The translations under genes and the position numbers were made by a program. A stretch of DNA of 64,000 nucleotides, from contig KE993508.1 of assembly GCA_000466585.1 (NCBI GenBank), positions 399,040 through 463,039 of the forward strand. The letters are read 5' to 3'. This document shows, in pieces, positions 43,704-51,324 of this stretch (positions are counted from its first letter, which is position 1; every line of letters begins with the position of its first letter). The notes beneath the pieces are model-generated. The model searched no databases, was not told the DNA's origin, and worked only from the letters and a program-made list of their open reading frames with translations. The stretch comes from Clostridiales bacterium oral taxon 876 str. F0540 (GTDB lineage: Bacteria > Bacillota > Clostridia > Clostridiales > Clostridiaceae).

Positions 43704-44261
43704 ATGAAAAAATACGTTATTTGTAGAGTATGCGGCTTCATTATGGAAGAAAAGGATTTAAAGGATGTATGCCCTGCCTGCGGTGTTCCTAAAACAGCTT
43801 TTGTAGAATATAAAAGCAAGGTAAGCGAAAAAAGAGAAAATATTTTAAACCTTCATCTTCACCCTATCACTGTGCATTTTCCGGAAGCAATAGCTGTTTT
43901 TTCTACCGGATTTTTAATACTGTCATTTCTTTTATCGGGGAGCTTTTCAGAAAACTTGTTAACAACAGTAAAAGTTTTATCTGTTTTCTTCCCAATAACA
44001 GTTATAATAGCTATAGTAAGTGGTATATATGATGGCAAGGTCAGGTTTAAAAAGCTTTCCCCTCCCTATCTTAAAATAAAAATATATCTTGGAATTATAC
44101 TTTTTATATCTTCTATACTCACTATAGTTTTAATTCATACAAGTTTCTCTACAGCATCCGAAAAAGCAATTGTTTTTGTACTGTCACTTGTTAATCTTGC
44201 AACCTGCACTGCTCTAGGAAAAATAGGAGGAAAATTAATAGATTCCAAGATGCCAGGTTAG
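43704..44261 (+). CDS. Rubredoxin-like metal domain fused to a DUF2231-type membrane domain
   Basis: Residues 1-35 hold a rubredoxin-like knuckle pair: CRVCGFIM near 6 and CPACGVPK near 23, likely one iron or zinc. Residues about 47-185 form a four-helix membrane domain beginning LHPITVHFPEAIAVFSTGFL, with paired His typical of DUF2231 membrane proteins, which may bind haem. The start is the ATG at 43704, 7 bases after AGGAGG; an upstream in-frame codon lacks a site. A membrane electron-transfer role is plausible but inferred. It stands between two arginase genes. Confidence 0.8.
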   Translation: MKKYVICRVCGFIMEEKDLKDVCPACGVPKTAFVEYKSKVSEKRENILNLHLHPITVHFPEAIAVFSTGFLILSFLLSGSFSENLLTTVKVLSVFFPITVIIAIVSGIYDGKVRFKKLSPPYLKIKIYLGIILFISSILTIVLIHTSFSTASEKAIVFVLSLVNLATCTALGKIGGKLIDSKMPG

Positions 44262-44594
44262 TCTTCAAACCTTAAGGACTGATCAAAACAGCTTAAACAT
44301 ATTATATAGTATCTAAATTCATAGGAGGCTTTTTAGTTGTATTGTCTTTGGTGCTTACCTAATTGCTTCTATGTATTCAATACTACGCTATGTTTAGCTG
44401 CTTTGATTCAGTCTTTTTATATTTAATTAAATTATTTTAAAAATTAACTTATAATTCTCAAAAATTTATGTAGACATATGCCGAAAATTTGTTTAAAATA
44501 TAATCTGTTTCCTGATTTTTTATTATATAAATTTTGATGGAAACATTATTAACCTATACTTTATTCAGCAAAGGAATGCTAGGAGGAATGATAA
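44262..44594 (+). other. 333-base gap before the second arginase
   Basis: AT-rich. It holds one short open frame at 44337-44426 behind AGGAGG and no obvious terminator hairpin. The arginase 2 ribosome site GGAGGAATG lies at its end. Confidence 0.5.
44337..44426 (+). CDS. Possible Cys-rich hydrophobic mini-protein, 29 residues (weak)
   Basis: A TTG codon 8 bases after AGGAGG opens a frame encoding a hydrophobic peptide with a CLWC motif and two further Cys residues. Supported only by the ribosome site and composition; it may be chance. Confidence 0.22.
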   Translation: MYCLWCLPNCFYVFNTTLCLAALIQSFYI

Positions 44595-45521
44595 ATGGCA
44601 CTACATATTATAGGGATGCCTATAAGCTACGGAGCTTCTAAAAAGGGAAGCAATTTAGGACCGGATAAATTTAGGGAATTTAAAGTTGAAGATTTATTAA
44701 GAGACTTAAATTTTGATGTTTGCGACTTAGGTAATATAGAAGTTGCAAAAGTTAATGATGACCATATTTACAGATGTGATCAAAAGTTAAAATTTTACGA
44801 TGTTGTTGTAGATGCTAACACAAAGCTTGCCTTTAAAGTGTACGACTCTATATCAAGCGGACATTTTCCCCTTGTACTTGGAGGAGACCACAGTCTTGGA
44901 ATTGGAAGTATAGCAGGAGTAAGCAAACAATATAAAAACTTAGGAGTGGTTTGGATTGATGCCCATGGTGATTTAAATACCCATGAAACTTCCGAAACGG
45001 GAAATATTCACGGCATGCCGCTTGCAGCTTCAATAGGCAAAGGGCCTGACAAATTGGTTAATCTGTTTGAACATAGAATAAAAGTAAAAGATGAAAATGT
45101 TGTGCATATAGCCGGAAGAGATTTAGACCCAGGTGAAGTTGCTTTAATAAATAATTCTAAAATTAATGCTTTCACAATGGACAAGGTATATGAACATGGA
45201 ATTGAAAAAGTAATGGAAGAAAGCATATCCTATCTTAAGGAAAGAGTTGATGCTATTCATGTAAGCTTTGATATTGATTCCATTGATTCCTCTTACGTTC
45301 CTGGTACAGGAACACCGGTTAGAAATGGACTGACAATAGAAGAAGCTAAGAAGGTATTAATAGCCTTAGCATCTTCTGGATTAATGGTTTCTTTGGATTT
45401 AGTAGAACTAAACCCTGAGCTTGATGATAATAATAAAACCGCTGATTTATATATGGAACTTATAAGATGCATTTTTGAAAATTATAGTTCAAATATAAAC
45501 AATCAATTAATGCTTGGTTAA
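44595..45521 (+). CDS. Arginase/ureohydrolase family protein 2
   Basis: Paralogue of the 42424 gene, 308 residues. The same metal motifs are intact: GGDHSLGIGS near 99, DAHGDLNTHET near 121, NIHGMP near 139 and SFDIDSIDSSYVPGTGTP near 222, where DxD supplies the metal ligands. It begins IIGMPISYGASKKGSNLGP. The C-terminus is about nine residues longer (SSNINNQLMLG). AGGAGG lies 9 bases before the ATG. Two close paralogues 1.3 kb apart suggest duplication with different regulation or substrate. Confidence 0.88.
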   Translation: MALHIIGMPISYGASKKGSNLGPDKFREFKVEDLLRDLNFDVCDLGNIEVAKVNDDHIYRCDQKLKFYDVVVDANTKLAFKVYDSISSGHFPLVLGGDHSLGIGSIAGVSKQYKNLGVVWIDAHGDLNTHETSETGNIHGMPLAASIGKGPDKLVNLFEHRIKVKDENVVHIAGRDLDPGEVALINNSKINAFTMDKVYEHGIEKVMEESISYLKERVDAIHVSFDIDSIDSSYVPGTGTPVRNGLTIEEAKKVLIALASSGLMVSLDLVELNPELDDNNKTADLYMELIRCIFENYSSNINNQLMLG

Positions 45522-45529
45522 AATAACAG

Positions 45530-45572
45530 AGAGTACCGCAGAAACAGTATTATTATGCTTCTGCGGTACTCT
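45530..45572 (+). terminator. Terminator of arginase 2
   Basis: Perfect 14-base arms AGAGTACCGCAGAA and TTCTGCGGTACTCT, then TTCTTTTT. Confidence 0.87.
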
Positions 45573-45660
45573 TTCTTTTTACTAATTTTTAACTTTCATA
45601 ATCTCTTGTTTTATAGGAAAACTATACTTATTAAACTACTAATCAACTGGAGGCTCTAAA

Positions 45661-45825
45661 ATGAAGAAGAATATAAAATTATCTGACGATAAATTAAGAC
45701 AAATAGTAGATGGATTTAATTTAGATGACACTGAAAAATACAACAAACAAAACTTTTATATAACTACTGATCAAGGTGTCTATAATGCTCCTGACGATGA
45801 ACTAAAAAGTTCAAAAAAGGAATAA
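45661..45825 (+). CDS. Small acidic protein, 54 residues
   Basis: Begins MKKNIKLSDDKLRQIVDGFN and ends DDELKSSKKE. GGAGG lies 8 bases before the ATG. The N-terminal half is an amphipathic helix and the middle (NFYITTDQGVYNAP) a possible beta hairpin. No family recognised. It is followed after 87 bases by a TetR gene with its own promoter. Probably real on codon use and start signal. Confidence 0.6.
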   Translation: MKKNIKLSDDKLRQIVDGFNLDDTEKYNKQNFYITTDQGVYNAPDDELKSSKKE

Positions 45826-45860
45826 TAAGTATTAAATAATTACATTTACTTCTAAATCTA

Positions 45861-45889
45861 TTGACAATAAATGAATGATCATTTATTAT
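45861..45889 (+). promoter_or_regulatory. TetR gene promoter with embedded operator
   Basis: TTGACA and TATTAT are 17 bases apart. The spacer region carries the inverted repeat AATAAATGA and TCATTTATT (45866-45887) with a 4-base centre, typical of a TetR autoregulatory operator. Confidence 0.65.
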
Positions 45890-45912
45890 AGAATTAGAAT
45901 AGAGGTGAGTAA

Positions 45913-46479
45913 ATGAGAAGAAAAGATGATGAGAAACAAAGAAACATAAAAAAAGCTGTAGTAAAACTAATATTAGAAGAGGGCTTTCATGGGACATCCA
46001 TGTCAAAGATAGCAAAGGAAGCCGGTGTTTCCCCTGCTACAGTTTATATATACTATCAAAACAAAGACACTATGCTTCAGGATATATATCTTGAATACTA
46101 TGAGGAAATTTACTATCATTTACTCAGCAAAATAACTGATGATATGTCCGGCACACAGTTTATTGAAATATTGATTAGAAGCTATTATGAGTATATTCAG
46201 GAAAATAAAGATATTTTTAACTTTGTCGAACAATTTTCCAGCTGCCCAGTATTAATAAGCCAGTGCAAGGTAATGAAAGGGAAATACCCTATCTATAAAC
46301 TGTTTGACGATATGAAAGAAAAAAAGGTTATTAAAAATATCAGAAATGATATTCTTTTAGCTTTTATATTTTCTCCTATAAAGTCTGTTTATGAAAATCA
46401 CTGCAGCTCTGAAGAAGAAAAGCTTAAAATGCTTGAAGAAATGATTATAGTAATTCAAGAAGCTCTGCTTTTGCAATAA
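45913..46479 (+). CDS. TetR/AcrR-family transcriptional repressor
   Basis: A ligand-responsive DNA-binding repressor of 188 residues. The helix-turn-helix is at about 10-56 (GFHGTSMSKIAKEAG, then ATVYIYYQNKDTML). The C-terminal all-helical ligand domain is unassigned. AGAGGTGAG lies before the ATG. The promoter holds a palindrome between -35 and -10, so it probably represses itself. A weaker related palindrome (TGAACATTCA) stands upstream of the next gene, which may be a target. Confidence 0.88.
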   Translation: MRRKDDEKQRNIKKAVVKLILEEGFHGTSMSKIAKEAGVSPATVYIYYQNKDTMLQDIYLEYYEEIYYHLLSKITDDMSGTQFIEILIRSYYEYIQENKDIFNFVEQFSSCPVLISQCKVMKGKYPIYKLFDDMKEKKVIKNIRNDILLAFIFSPIKSVYENHCSSEEEKLKMLEEMIIVIQEALLLQ

Positions 46480-46599
46480 ATTGTTTAAGTATATTAACGA
46501 GACTAATTTATAAAGCATTTATTATAAAGTAATCTTCTTGTGCTTTTTATCATTATTAAATGAACATTCAGTTATTATATTAAAGGAAAGGTAGTTTTT

Positions 46600-47496
46600 A
46601 TGATATTTAAGAAATTGGATTTAGAGGATAAAAAAATAATAGATAGCTACATCTACCCTTATAAATTTTTAAGTTGTGAGTATTCTTTTACAAGCTTATA
46701 TATTTGGAAAGAGGCCTGCGATATTCAATACTGCATATATAGGGATGCTTTAATACTTAAAAAGAAAGATTTTGAAGGTAATTATCACTTCATGCAGCCT
46801 TTAGGCTACACCAAGGAAAATCTTTTAGAAATTATTGAACATCTAAAAACTTATAAAGAACAAAATTGCATGGAGTACTTATTTAAAGATCTAGAAGAAA
46901 GCTTTATCAATGAGGTTAAAACATTGCTTCATGCTGATGATGAGCTTTGTATTGAGGAAGACAGGGATAATTTCGATTATCTGTACGAAGCTCAAAAGCT
47001 AATGACCTTTTCCGGTAAAAAACTTCATTCTAAAAAGAATCACTATAACTACTTTATAAAGAATTATAACTATGAAGTCGTTGATATATGCGGTGATAAG
47101 GTTATTCAGGATGTTATTTCTGCAGCTTCAAAATGGTATTATGAAACCGAAGAAAAGGATGATAAGCTTTATTATGAGTTAATTTCAATAAAAAATCTTG
47201 TAAATAATATGAAGCTTTTAAATCTTGAAGGTATTGCAGTTTATGTAGATGATAAAATAGCTGCCTTCAGTATCGGAGAAAGACTTAATGAAAAGCTTGC
47301 AGTAATTCACATAGAAAAGGGCGATAAAGATATAAATGGAGTATACAGTTTTATTGCACGAACCTTAATTGATAAATGCTTCAGCAACGCAGAAATAATT
47401 AATAGAGAGCAAGATTTAGGTATCGAAGGTCTTAGAAAAGCAAAAATGTCCTACTATCCATTAAAACTTGAAAAGAAATTTATTCTTAGTGTTTAA
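46600..47496 (+). CDS. DUF2156 protein (phosphatidylglycerol lysyltransferase C-terminal-like)
   Basis: A 298-residue soluble protein matching the DUF2156/LPG-synthase-C fold, two GNAT-like halves. Typical segments are CEYSFTSLYIWKE near 28, LHSKKNHYNYFIKNYNYEV near 147, AAFSIGERLNEKLAVIHIEKG near 225 and NREQDLGIEGLRKAKMSYYP near the end. In MprF this domain moves an aminoacyl group from tRNA to lipid; stand-alone forms have uncertain roles. AAAGGAAAGG lies before the ATG. It follows a TetR gene on the same strand and may be its target. Confidence 0.82.
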   Translation: MIFKKLDLEDKKIIDSYIYPYKFLSCEYSFTSLYIWKEACDIQYCIYRDALILKKKDFEGNYHFMQPLGYTKENLLEIIEHLKTYKEQNCMEYLFKDLEESFINEVKTLLHADDELCIEEDRDNFDYLYEAQKLMTFSGKKLHSKKNHYNYFIKNYNYEVVDICGDKVIQDVISAASKWYYETEEKDDKLYYELISIKNLVNNMKLLNLEGIAVYVDDKIAAFSIGERLNEKLAVIHIEKGDKDINGVYSFIARTLIDKCFSNAEIINREQDLGIEGLRKAKMSYYPLKLEKKFILSV

Positions 47497-47500
47497 ATAA

Positions 47501-47541
47501 TTAAAAGCAGTAAAAGAGATTACACCTTTTACTGCTTTTAA
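47501..47541. terminator. Bidirectional terminator
   Basis: Arms TTAAAAGCAGTAAAAG and CTTTTACTGCTTTTAA around a 9-base loop. Between DUF2156 (plus) and cblS (minus). Confidence 0.85.
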
Positions 47542-47551
47542 AACTTATGTT

Positions 47552-48298
47552 TTAATTTTTCTTTAAATAAGCAATAATATAGGAGTTTGGCAATTCTTCA
47601 AGTATATCTTTAACTCCGTTACAGTCAACAGCAGCAATTATTGAGGTAGAAGGTCCGCTGGATTTATTGATGTCTACCTTAAATTGTTCTTCAAAATACA
47701 ATTCTAACTTATTGCTTTCAGAAAGCTGTTTGCATTCGTAAGCTATACCTTTAGAACCTACCGGCACTATCTCATAAATAAGATTATTATTTAAAAGCTT
47801 ATATATTGAACTATAATCTACAATCTCTGAATCTTCATTAAGATTTATTTCGTCCCCAACCTTAGGAATACCTATACTTATAATTACAGCTTCATTTTTT
47901 ACATTATTAACTTTTAATTTATTATTTTCTGCTATACCGACTACAGTTATACCTAAACCTGTACTGACAGTTGAAAAATTCTCTTCTGTACTGCCTGTAA
48001 GTACAACATCTCTTATTCCTGCCAATTTTAACTCATGCTCGATTCCCTTAATTATTTCCTCTCCTGTAGTCTTCATTTCATTGCAGACAGTATCTGTTAA
48101 TGATATTACCTCAGCACCAGCACAGATAACTTCCATTAAAGCTACTCTTGATGTTAGTTTTCCAACATAAAAGGGTGGTACTTTTAGTACGTCCCCATCT
48201 TTAATGCCTACAGAGCCGCAGCTGTCACAAGCTATTACCATGGTTCTTCTTTCATCTATGGTTATTAAACTTAAATCTCTTATTTTCCAGACTTCCAT
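47552..48298 (-). CDS. cblS: Alpha-ribazole kinase CblS (PurM/AIR-synthase-like)
   Basis: Predicted to phosphorylate alpha-ribazole to alpha-ribazole-5'-phosphate, the cobalamin lower-ligand precursor. The 248-residue PurM-like protein has ATP-binding-type segments: IACDSCGSVGIKDGDVL near 23, LMEVICAGAEVISLTDTVCNEM near 53 and VVLTGSTEENFSTVSTGLGITV near 97. Its start overlaps the 3' end of cblT by 19 bases, which suggests translational coupling. The cobS and cobC neighbours and the S-component gene support the assignment made for Listeria CblT/CblS. A generic AIR-synthase-related protein is the alternative. Confidence 0.72.
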   Translation of the reverse strand: MEVWKIRDLSLITIDERRTMVIACDSCGSVGIKDGDVLKVPPFYVGKLTSRVALMEVICAGAEVISLTDTVCNEMKTTGEEIIKGIEHELKLAGIRDVVLTGSTEENFSTVSTGLGITVVGIAENNKLKVNNVKNEAVIISIGIPKVGDEINLNEDSEIVDYSSIYKLLNNNLIYEIVPVGSKGIAYECKQLSESNKLELYFEEQFKVDINKSSGPSTSIIAAVDCNGVKDILEELPNSYIIAYLKKN

Positions 48299-48774
48299 TG
48301 ATTAATGCTCCTTGGTAAAAATTTATACACCACTAGGGAAATGATTATATTTATTAAAGCTGCTAAAGATAATATCGGTATCATAGGAAGAATTGCTTTG
48401 CCGACTATAGGTATAAGCATTACTACAGATATAGGACCGTTTATTGCTACTCCTATAATTGCAGCTGTAACTAGCCCAAGGCTTCTGTTTATCTTTGAAA
48501 AAAAACGATAGGTTGTACCAAACAGTACCATTGTTACTGCCATATCAGCCATAATAATTATATGAACCGGCAAAGTAAGAGGAAATCCACTAATGGCAGC
48601 TGTTAATATATGCCCTATTGCTCCTACTATAGCGCCATATAAAGGTCCTAATACTAATGTACACAAAAAACCCGGCATTGAATCAAAAGCTATGCTCCCT
48701 GCTATTTTGATATTTGCACCTATAAAACTCAGTGCAATAAAAAGTGATATTATAATTAATTTTTTTGTTTTCAT
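48280..48774 (-). CDS. cblT: ECF transporter S component, probable alpha-ribazole uptake CblT
   Basis: A membrane substrate-binding component of an energy-coupling factor importer, 164 residues with five or six helices. It starts MKTKKLIIISLFIALSFIGA and has the family pattern GFLCTLVLGPLYGAIVGAIGH. No EcfA or EcfT is nearby, so it would use the shared housekeeping module. It is coupled to cblS by overlap and follows cobS by 21 bases, pointing to alpha-ribazole as substrate. AGAGGT lies before the ATG. The substrate is inferred from context. Confidence 0.75.
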   Translation of the reverse strand: MKTKKLIIISLFIALSFIGANIKIAGSIAFDSMPGFLCTLVLGPLYGAIVGAIGHILTAAISGFPLTLPVHIIIMADMAVTMVLFGTTYRFFSKINRSLGLVTAAIIGVAINGPISVVMLIPIVGKAILPMIPILSLAALINIIISLVVYKFLPRSINQWKSGK

Positions 48775-48795
48775 AATTTCAACCTCTTCTATTCT

Positions 48796-49551
48796 TTAAA
48801 ATTTATACAAAGCTATGTATACAAGCATCACAGATATTTCAACTATTTCATTGTTTGCACCTAATAGATCTCCGGTTAAACCGTTAATTTTACTCTCACT
48901 GTATTTATTTACTAACAGTGTTATGATTACTGCTGTAATAAACATAGCTGCAGTAACTTTTAACCCAAGAAATATATAAATGATTACTGCTGTTATAAAA
49001 GCAGAAATGAAAACTACAATTCCACTCATATTTCCTATAAACAAATTGCCTGAACCAGTGCTTTTTGCAGGTTTCCCTACAAAAGAAAGAAGTACTATAC
49101 TAAATTTCGATATCACTGGTACAGCAATAATTATTAAGGCTGAACTGTACTGAGAAGAATAAGCCAGACAATTAACCTTAAGCATAATATCCATTACTAT
49201 AGCAATGCAGGCAAAAGTTCCTATCCTGCTGTCCTTCATTATCTCTATTATCCTGTCCTTTCCCTTAAAGGCATAAAAACCATCACATGTATCCCCTAAG
49301 CCGTCTACGTGCAGAGCACCTGTAACTAAAATACCCGAAAGCACAGCAAAAATGGCTGCTATGCCTAATGAACTAACCTTAAAAAATAACATATATACAA
49401 GCCACTGTAGTCCTCCTACAATAAAGCCTACCAAAGGCAAAAAAACTGCTCCTCTTTTAAAGTTTTCCTTATCGCATTTTAGACTGATATTTACAGGTAT
49501 TCTTGTTAAGAACTGAAACATCAGCAGAAAATCATTAACATATTTATTCAT
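48796..49551 (-). CDS. cobS: Adenosylcobinamide-GDP ribazoletransferase (cobalamin synthase)
   Basis: An integral membrane enzyme that joins adenosylcobinamide-GDP and alpha-ribazole (or its phosphate) in the last step of cobalamin assembly. The 251-residue multi-helix protein carries the family motifs: FLTRIPVNI near 15, FKRGAVFLPLVGFIVGG near 28, and the acidic GALHVDGLGDTCDGFYAFKGKDR near 77-99, with DSRIGTFA after. The start follows AAAGGGA. The gene precedes cblT and cblS in the same direction, so this operon salvages lower ligand rather than making the corrin ring. Confidence 0.93.
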   Translation of the reverse strand: MNKYVNDFLLMFQFLTRIPVNISLKCDKENFKRGAVFLPLVGFIVGGLQWLVYMLFFKVSSLGIAAIFAVLSGILVTGALHVDGLGDTCDGFYAFKGKDRIIEIMKDSRIGTFACIAIVMDIMLKVNCLAYSSQYSSALIIIAVPVISKFSIVLLSFVGKPAKSTGSGNLFIGNMSGIVVFISAFITAVIIYIFLGLKVTAAMFITAVIITLLVNKYSESKINGLTGDLLGANNEIVEISVMLVYIALYKF

Positions 49552-49567
49552 TGTTCTGTATCCCTTT

Positions 49568-49675
49568 CTATATTGGTCTATATGGTTTTACTTGTTTAGC
49601 TTCGTTAATAAATATCTCAAAGAGTGCATCTTCAACAGTTTTTAAGCTAATAACCGGATTTAAAGCCCTCTCCTA
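49568..49675 (-). pseudogene. Coding-like remnant between cobC and cobS
   Basis: An open frame of about 35 codons with no ATG, GTG or TTG, bounded by a stop on each side, encoding a helical stretch containing SLKTVEDALFEIFINEAK and ending KPYRPI. It may be the leftover C-terminus of a lost gene of the cobalamin operon. I cannot name the family. Confidence 0.3.
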
Positions 49676-49682
49676 AACAATT

Positions 49683-50273
49683 CTATTTTACATGACTAAT
49701 ACTGTCAATGAATAAGTTTCCATACTCATACTTTATTATGCTTATATCACAATTTTTAGAGGAAAACTTCCAGTACAAATCAAGATTTCCCTCAAGCACG
49801 CAGCAATAAATTGTTCTTATAACTCCTCCATGTGTTACAATAAGCACATTTTCCTGTTCTTTATGAAGGATATCCTCCAAAAACTCCTTAATCCTATTAT
49901 AAAATTGTCTATAGCTTTCACCGCCAGGAGGAGCAAACTCCTTCCAATTGTTATTCCACATTTCATATTCTGATGGAAATTCCCTTTGAATTTGTTCATA
50001 ATTCTTTCCTTCAAATTTTCCAAAATCGATTTCATTTATTCTCTTATCTGCAATTAGATTTAAGCCTTTATTATTTAAAGCAATTTCCGCTGTTTCTCTA
50101 GTTCTTTTCCTATCGCTTATATAAATGCTATCAAACTTTATTTCTTTTAGTAATTCTCCTGCTTTTCTGCTTTGAACTATACCTGTATCATTTAAGCTTA
50201 CATCAAGCTTTCCATAATAAAACCTGCTTTTGTTTTCCTCTGTTTCACCATGTCTTAATAAATATATTTGCAT
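49683..50273 (-). CDS. cobC: Alpha-ribazole phosphatase-type histidine phosphatase CobC
   Basis: A cytosolic phosphatase expected to remove the 5'-phosphate from alpha-ribazole-phosphate or adenosylcobalamin-phosphate. Begins MQIYLLRHGETEENK (catalytic His of RHGE near residue 8), then a second Arg in SDRKRTRETAE near 55, FGKFEGKNYEQI near 80 and the second catalytic His in VLIVTHGGVIR near 150. The ATG at 50273 has AAAGGAA 8 bases upstream; an in-frame GTG six codons earlier overlaps that site. First gene of the cobC-cobS-cblT-cblS run. By sequence alone a phosphoglycerate mutase paralogue is possible. Confidence 0.78.
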   Translation of the reverse strand: MQIYLLRHGETEENKSRFYYGKLDVSLNDTGIVQSRKAGELLKEIKFDSIYISDRKRTRETAEIALNNKGLNLIADKRINEIDFGKFEGKNYEQIQREFPSEYEMWNNNWKEFAPPGGESYRQFYNRIKEFLEDILHKEQENVLIVTHGGVIRTIYCCVLEGNLDLYWKFSSKNCDISIIKYEYGNLFIDSISHVK

Positions 50274-50291
50274 AAAATTTTTTCCTTTCAC

Positions 50292-50629
50292 GTAATGAGG
50301 CTTAGCCTTTGGCTTTGTTAAAGAAACGTGTTGAAATGCTGTATGTTTTATTACTTATATATTTAAATATAAACCTATAAAAATACTTAAATATTTAAAT
50401 ATATAAATATTTACTTGAGCCATGCGGGCTTTCAGTAAGTTTTCTTCCTAAAATGTCAAAAATATGCATATATGAATACTTTTATTAAATAGCACTTAGC
50501 TATAATATAAACATAAATAATATATTAGCATAATCTATAAAAAAATTATTTGAAAGACACAAAAAATAATCCTTTTAACTACATAGTTTCAATTAGTAAA
50601 TCGCTATTTAAGAGAGCAAAAATCCTGAT
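50292..50629. other. Non-coding gap upstream of cobC
   Basis: Very AT-rich, with short repeated ATTTAAATAT-type runs at about 50358-50410. There is an imperfect hairpin around 50413-50440 (a GAGCC and GGCT pair with a 5-base loop and partly paired TTACT and AGTAA outside). No gene seen. Confidence 0.45.
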
Positions 50630-50661
50630 GTTCTTAAAGCTCCTTGAGAAGCTTTAAGAAC
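50630..50661 (-). terminator. Terminator of the 50728-50979 gene
   Basis: Perfect 12-base arms GTTCTTAAAGCT and AGCTTTAAGAAC around an 8-base loop, followed a few bases later on the minus strand by ATTTTTG. Confidence 0.65.
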
Positions 50662-50727
50662 TGATTTACTTTGAAATCTATATAAATGTTAAAAGGATAT
50701 TACCTTAATAGGCTTTTCCTGAAATAT

Positions 50728-50979
50728 TTATTTTAATTTAAACTTTAAATAATACTTTATTTTTCTGGATGCTGATGTAATACGATCAGCTTGTTCTTTA
50801 GTATAGTTCCCCTTTTCCAAATCCTCTACATTAAGATTTATACCTTGATGCTGCAAAAGCTTTGTAAGTATATACATTTCCGCATCGTATTTTACCTTAA
50901 TGTCATCAACCAAAACTATTATTTTTCTGCTTAAATACAGATATTCTAATGCTTCTACCAAACTTTCCGTTGTACGCAT
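50728..50979 (-). CDS. Small hypothetical protein, 83 residues
   Basis: An all-alpha soluble protein with no recognised family. Residues 1-45 form hydrophobic helices (ESLVEALEYLYLSRKIIVLV) and the C-terminus is basic (SASRKIKYYLKFKLK). CAGGAGGTAG lies before the ATG. Transcribed alone and away from fba. No Cys and no membrane segment long enough to span. Confidence 0.6.
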   Translation of the reverse strand: MRTTESLVEALEYLYLSRKIIVLVDDIKVKYDAEMYILTKLLQHQGINLNVEDLEKGNYTKEQADRITSASRKIKYYLKFKLK

Positions 50980-51324
50980 TTTTTCTACCTCCTGCCTTTT
51001 GTATGTAAATACAGCAGTTAGTACTGCATTTGCAATAAATTTTTAGTACCTGATTAAATTACTATTATGTTTTAAGTATATAACTAAAAATTGTATTCTA
51101 CAATAATTTTTTACAAATAACTAGTAAAGTATTCTATGCTTAATATATTATATATCACCTGTCATATATAAGTATAAAATGTGTAATAATATAATATTAT
51201 GAAGATTTCTAATTTTAATTCTTTAATTACTGTTTCATTCTTTGTTCCATTTTTTAGAGTTTTAGGGTATAATAAGTGTTAAAAGAAAACTAAATAAAAT
51301 TCATTGTTTATGGAGGTAGATTTC
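50980..51324. other. Divergent control region of the small hypothetical gene and fba
   Basis: About 345 AT-rich bases without a gene. A perfect TATAAT with GGG just upstream at 51268-51273 is the likely fba -10 element, but I see no good -35. GGAGG at 51312-51316 is the fba ribosome site. Confidence 0.5.

Noticed and set aside
50292..50727. Cobalamin riboswitch upstream of cobC
   Set aside because: I could not find the conserved B12-box word or the neighbouring core elements; only an imperfect short hairpin is present.
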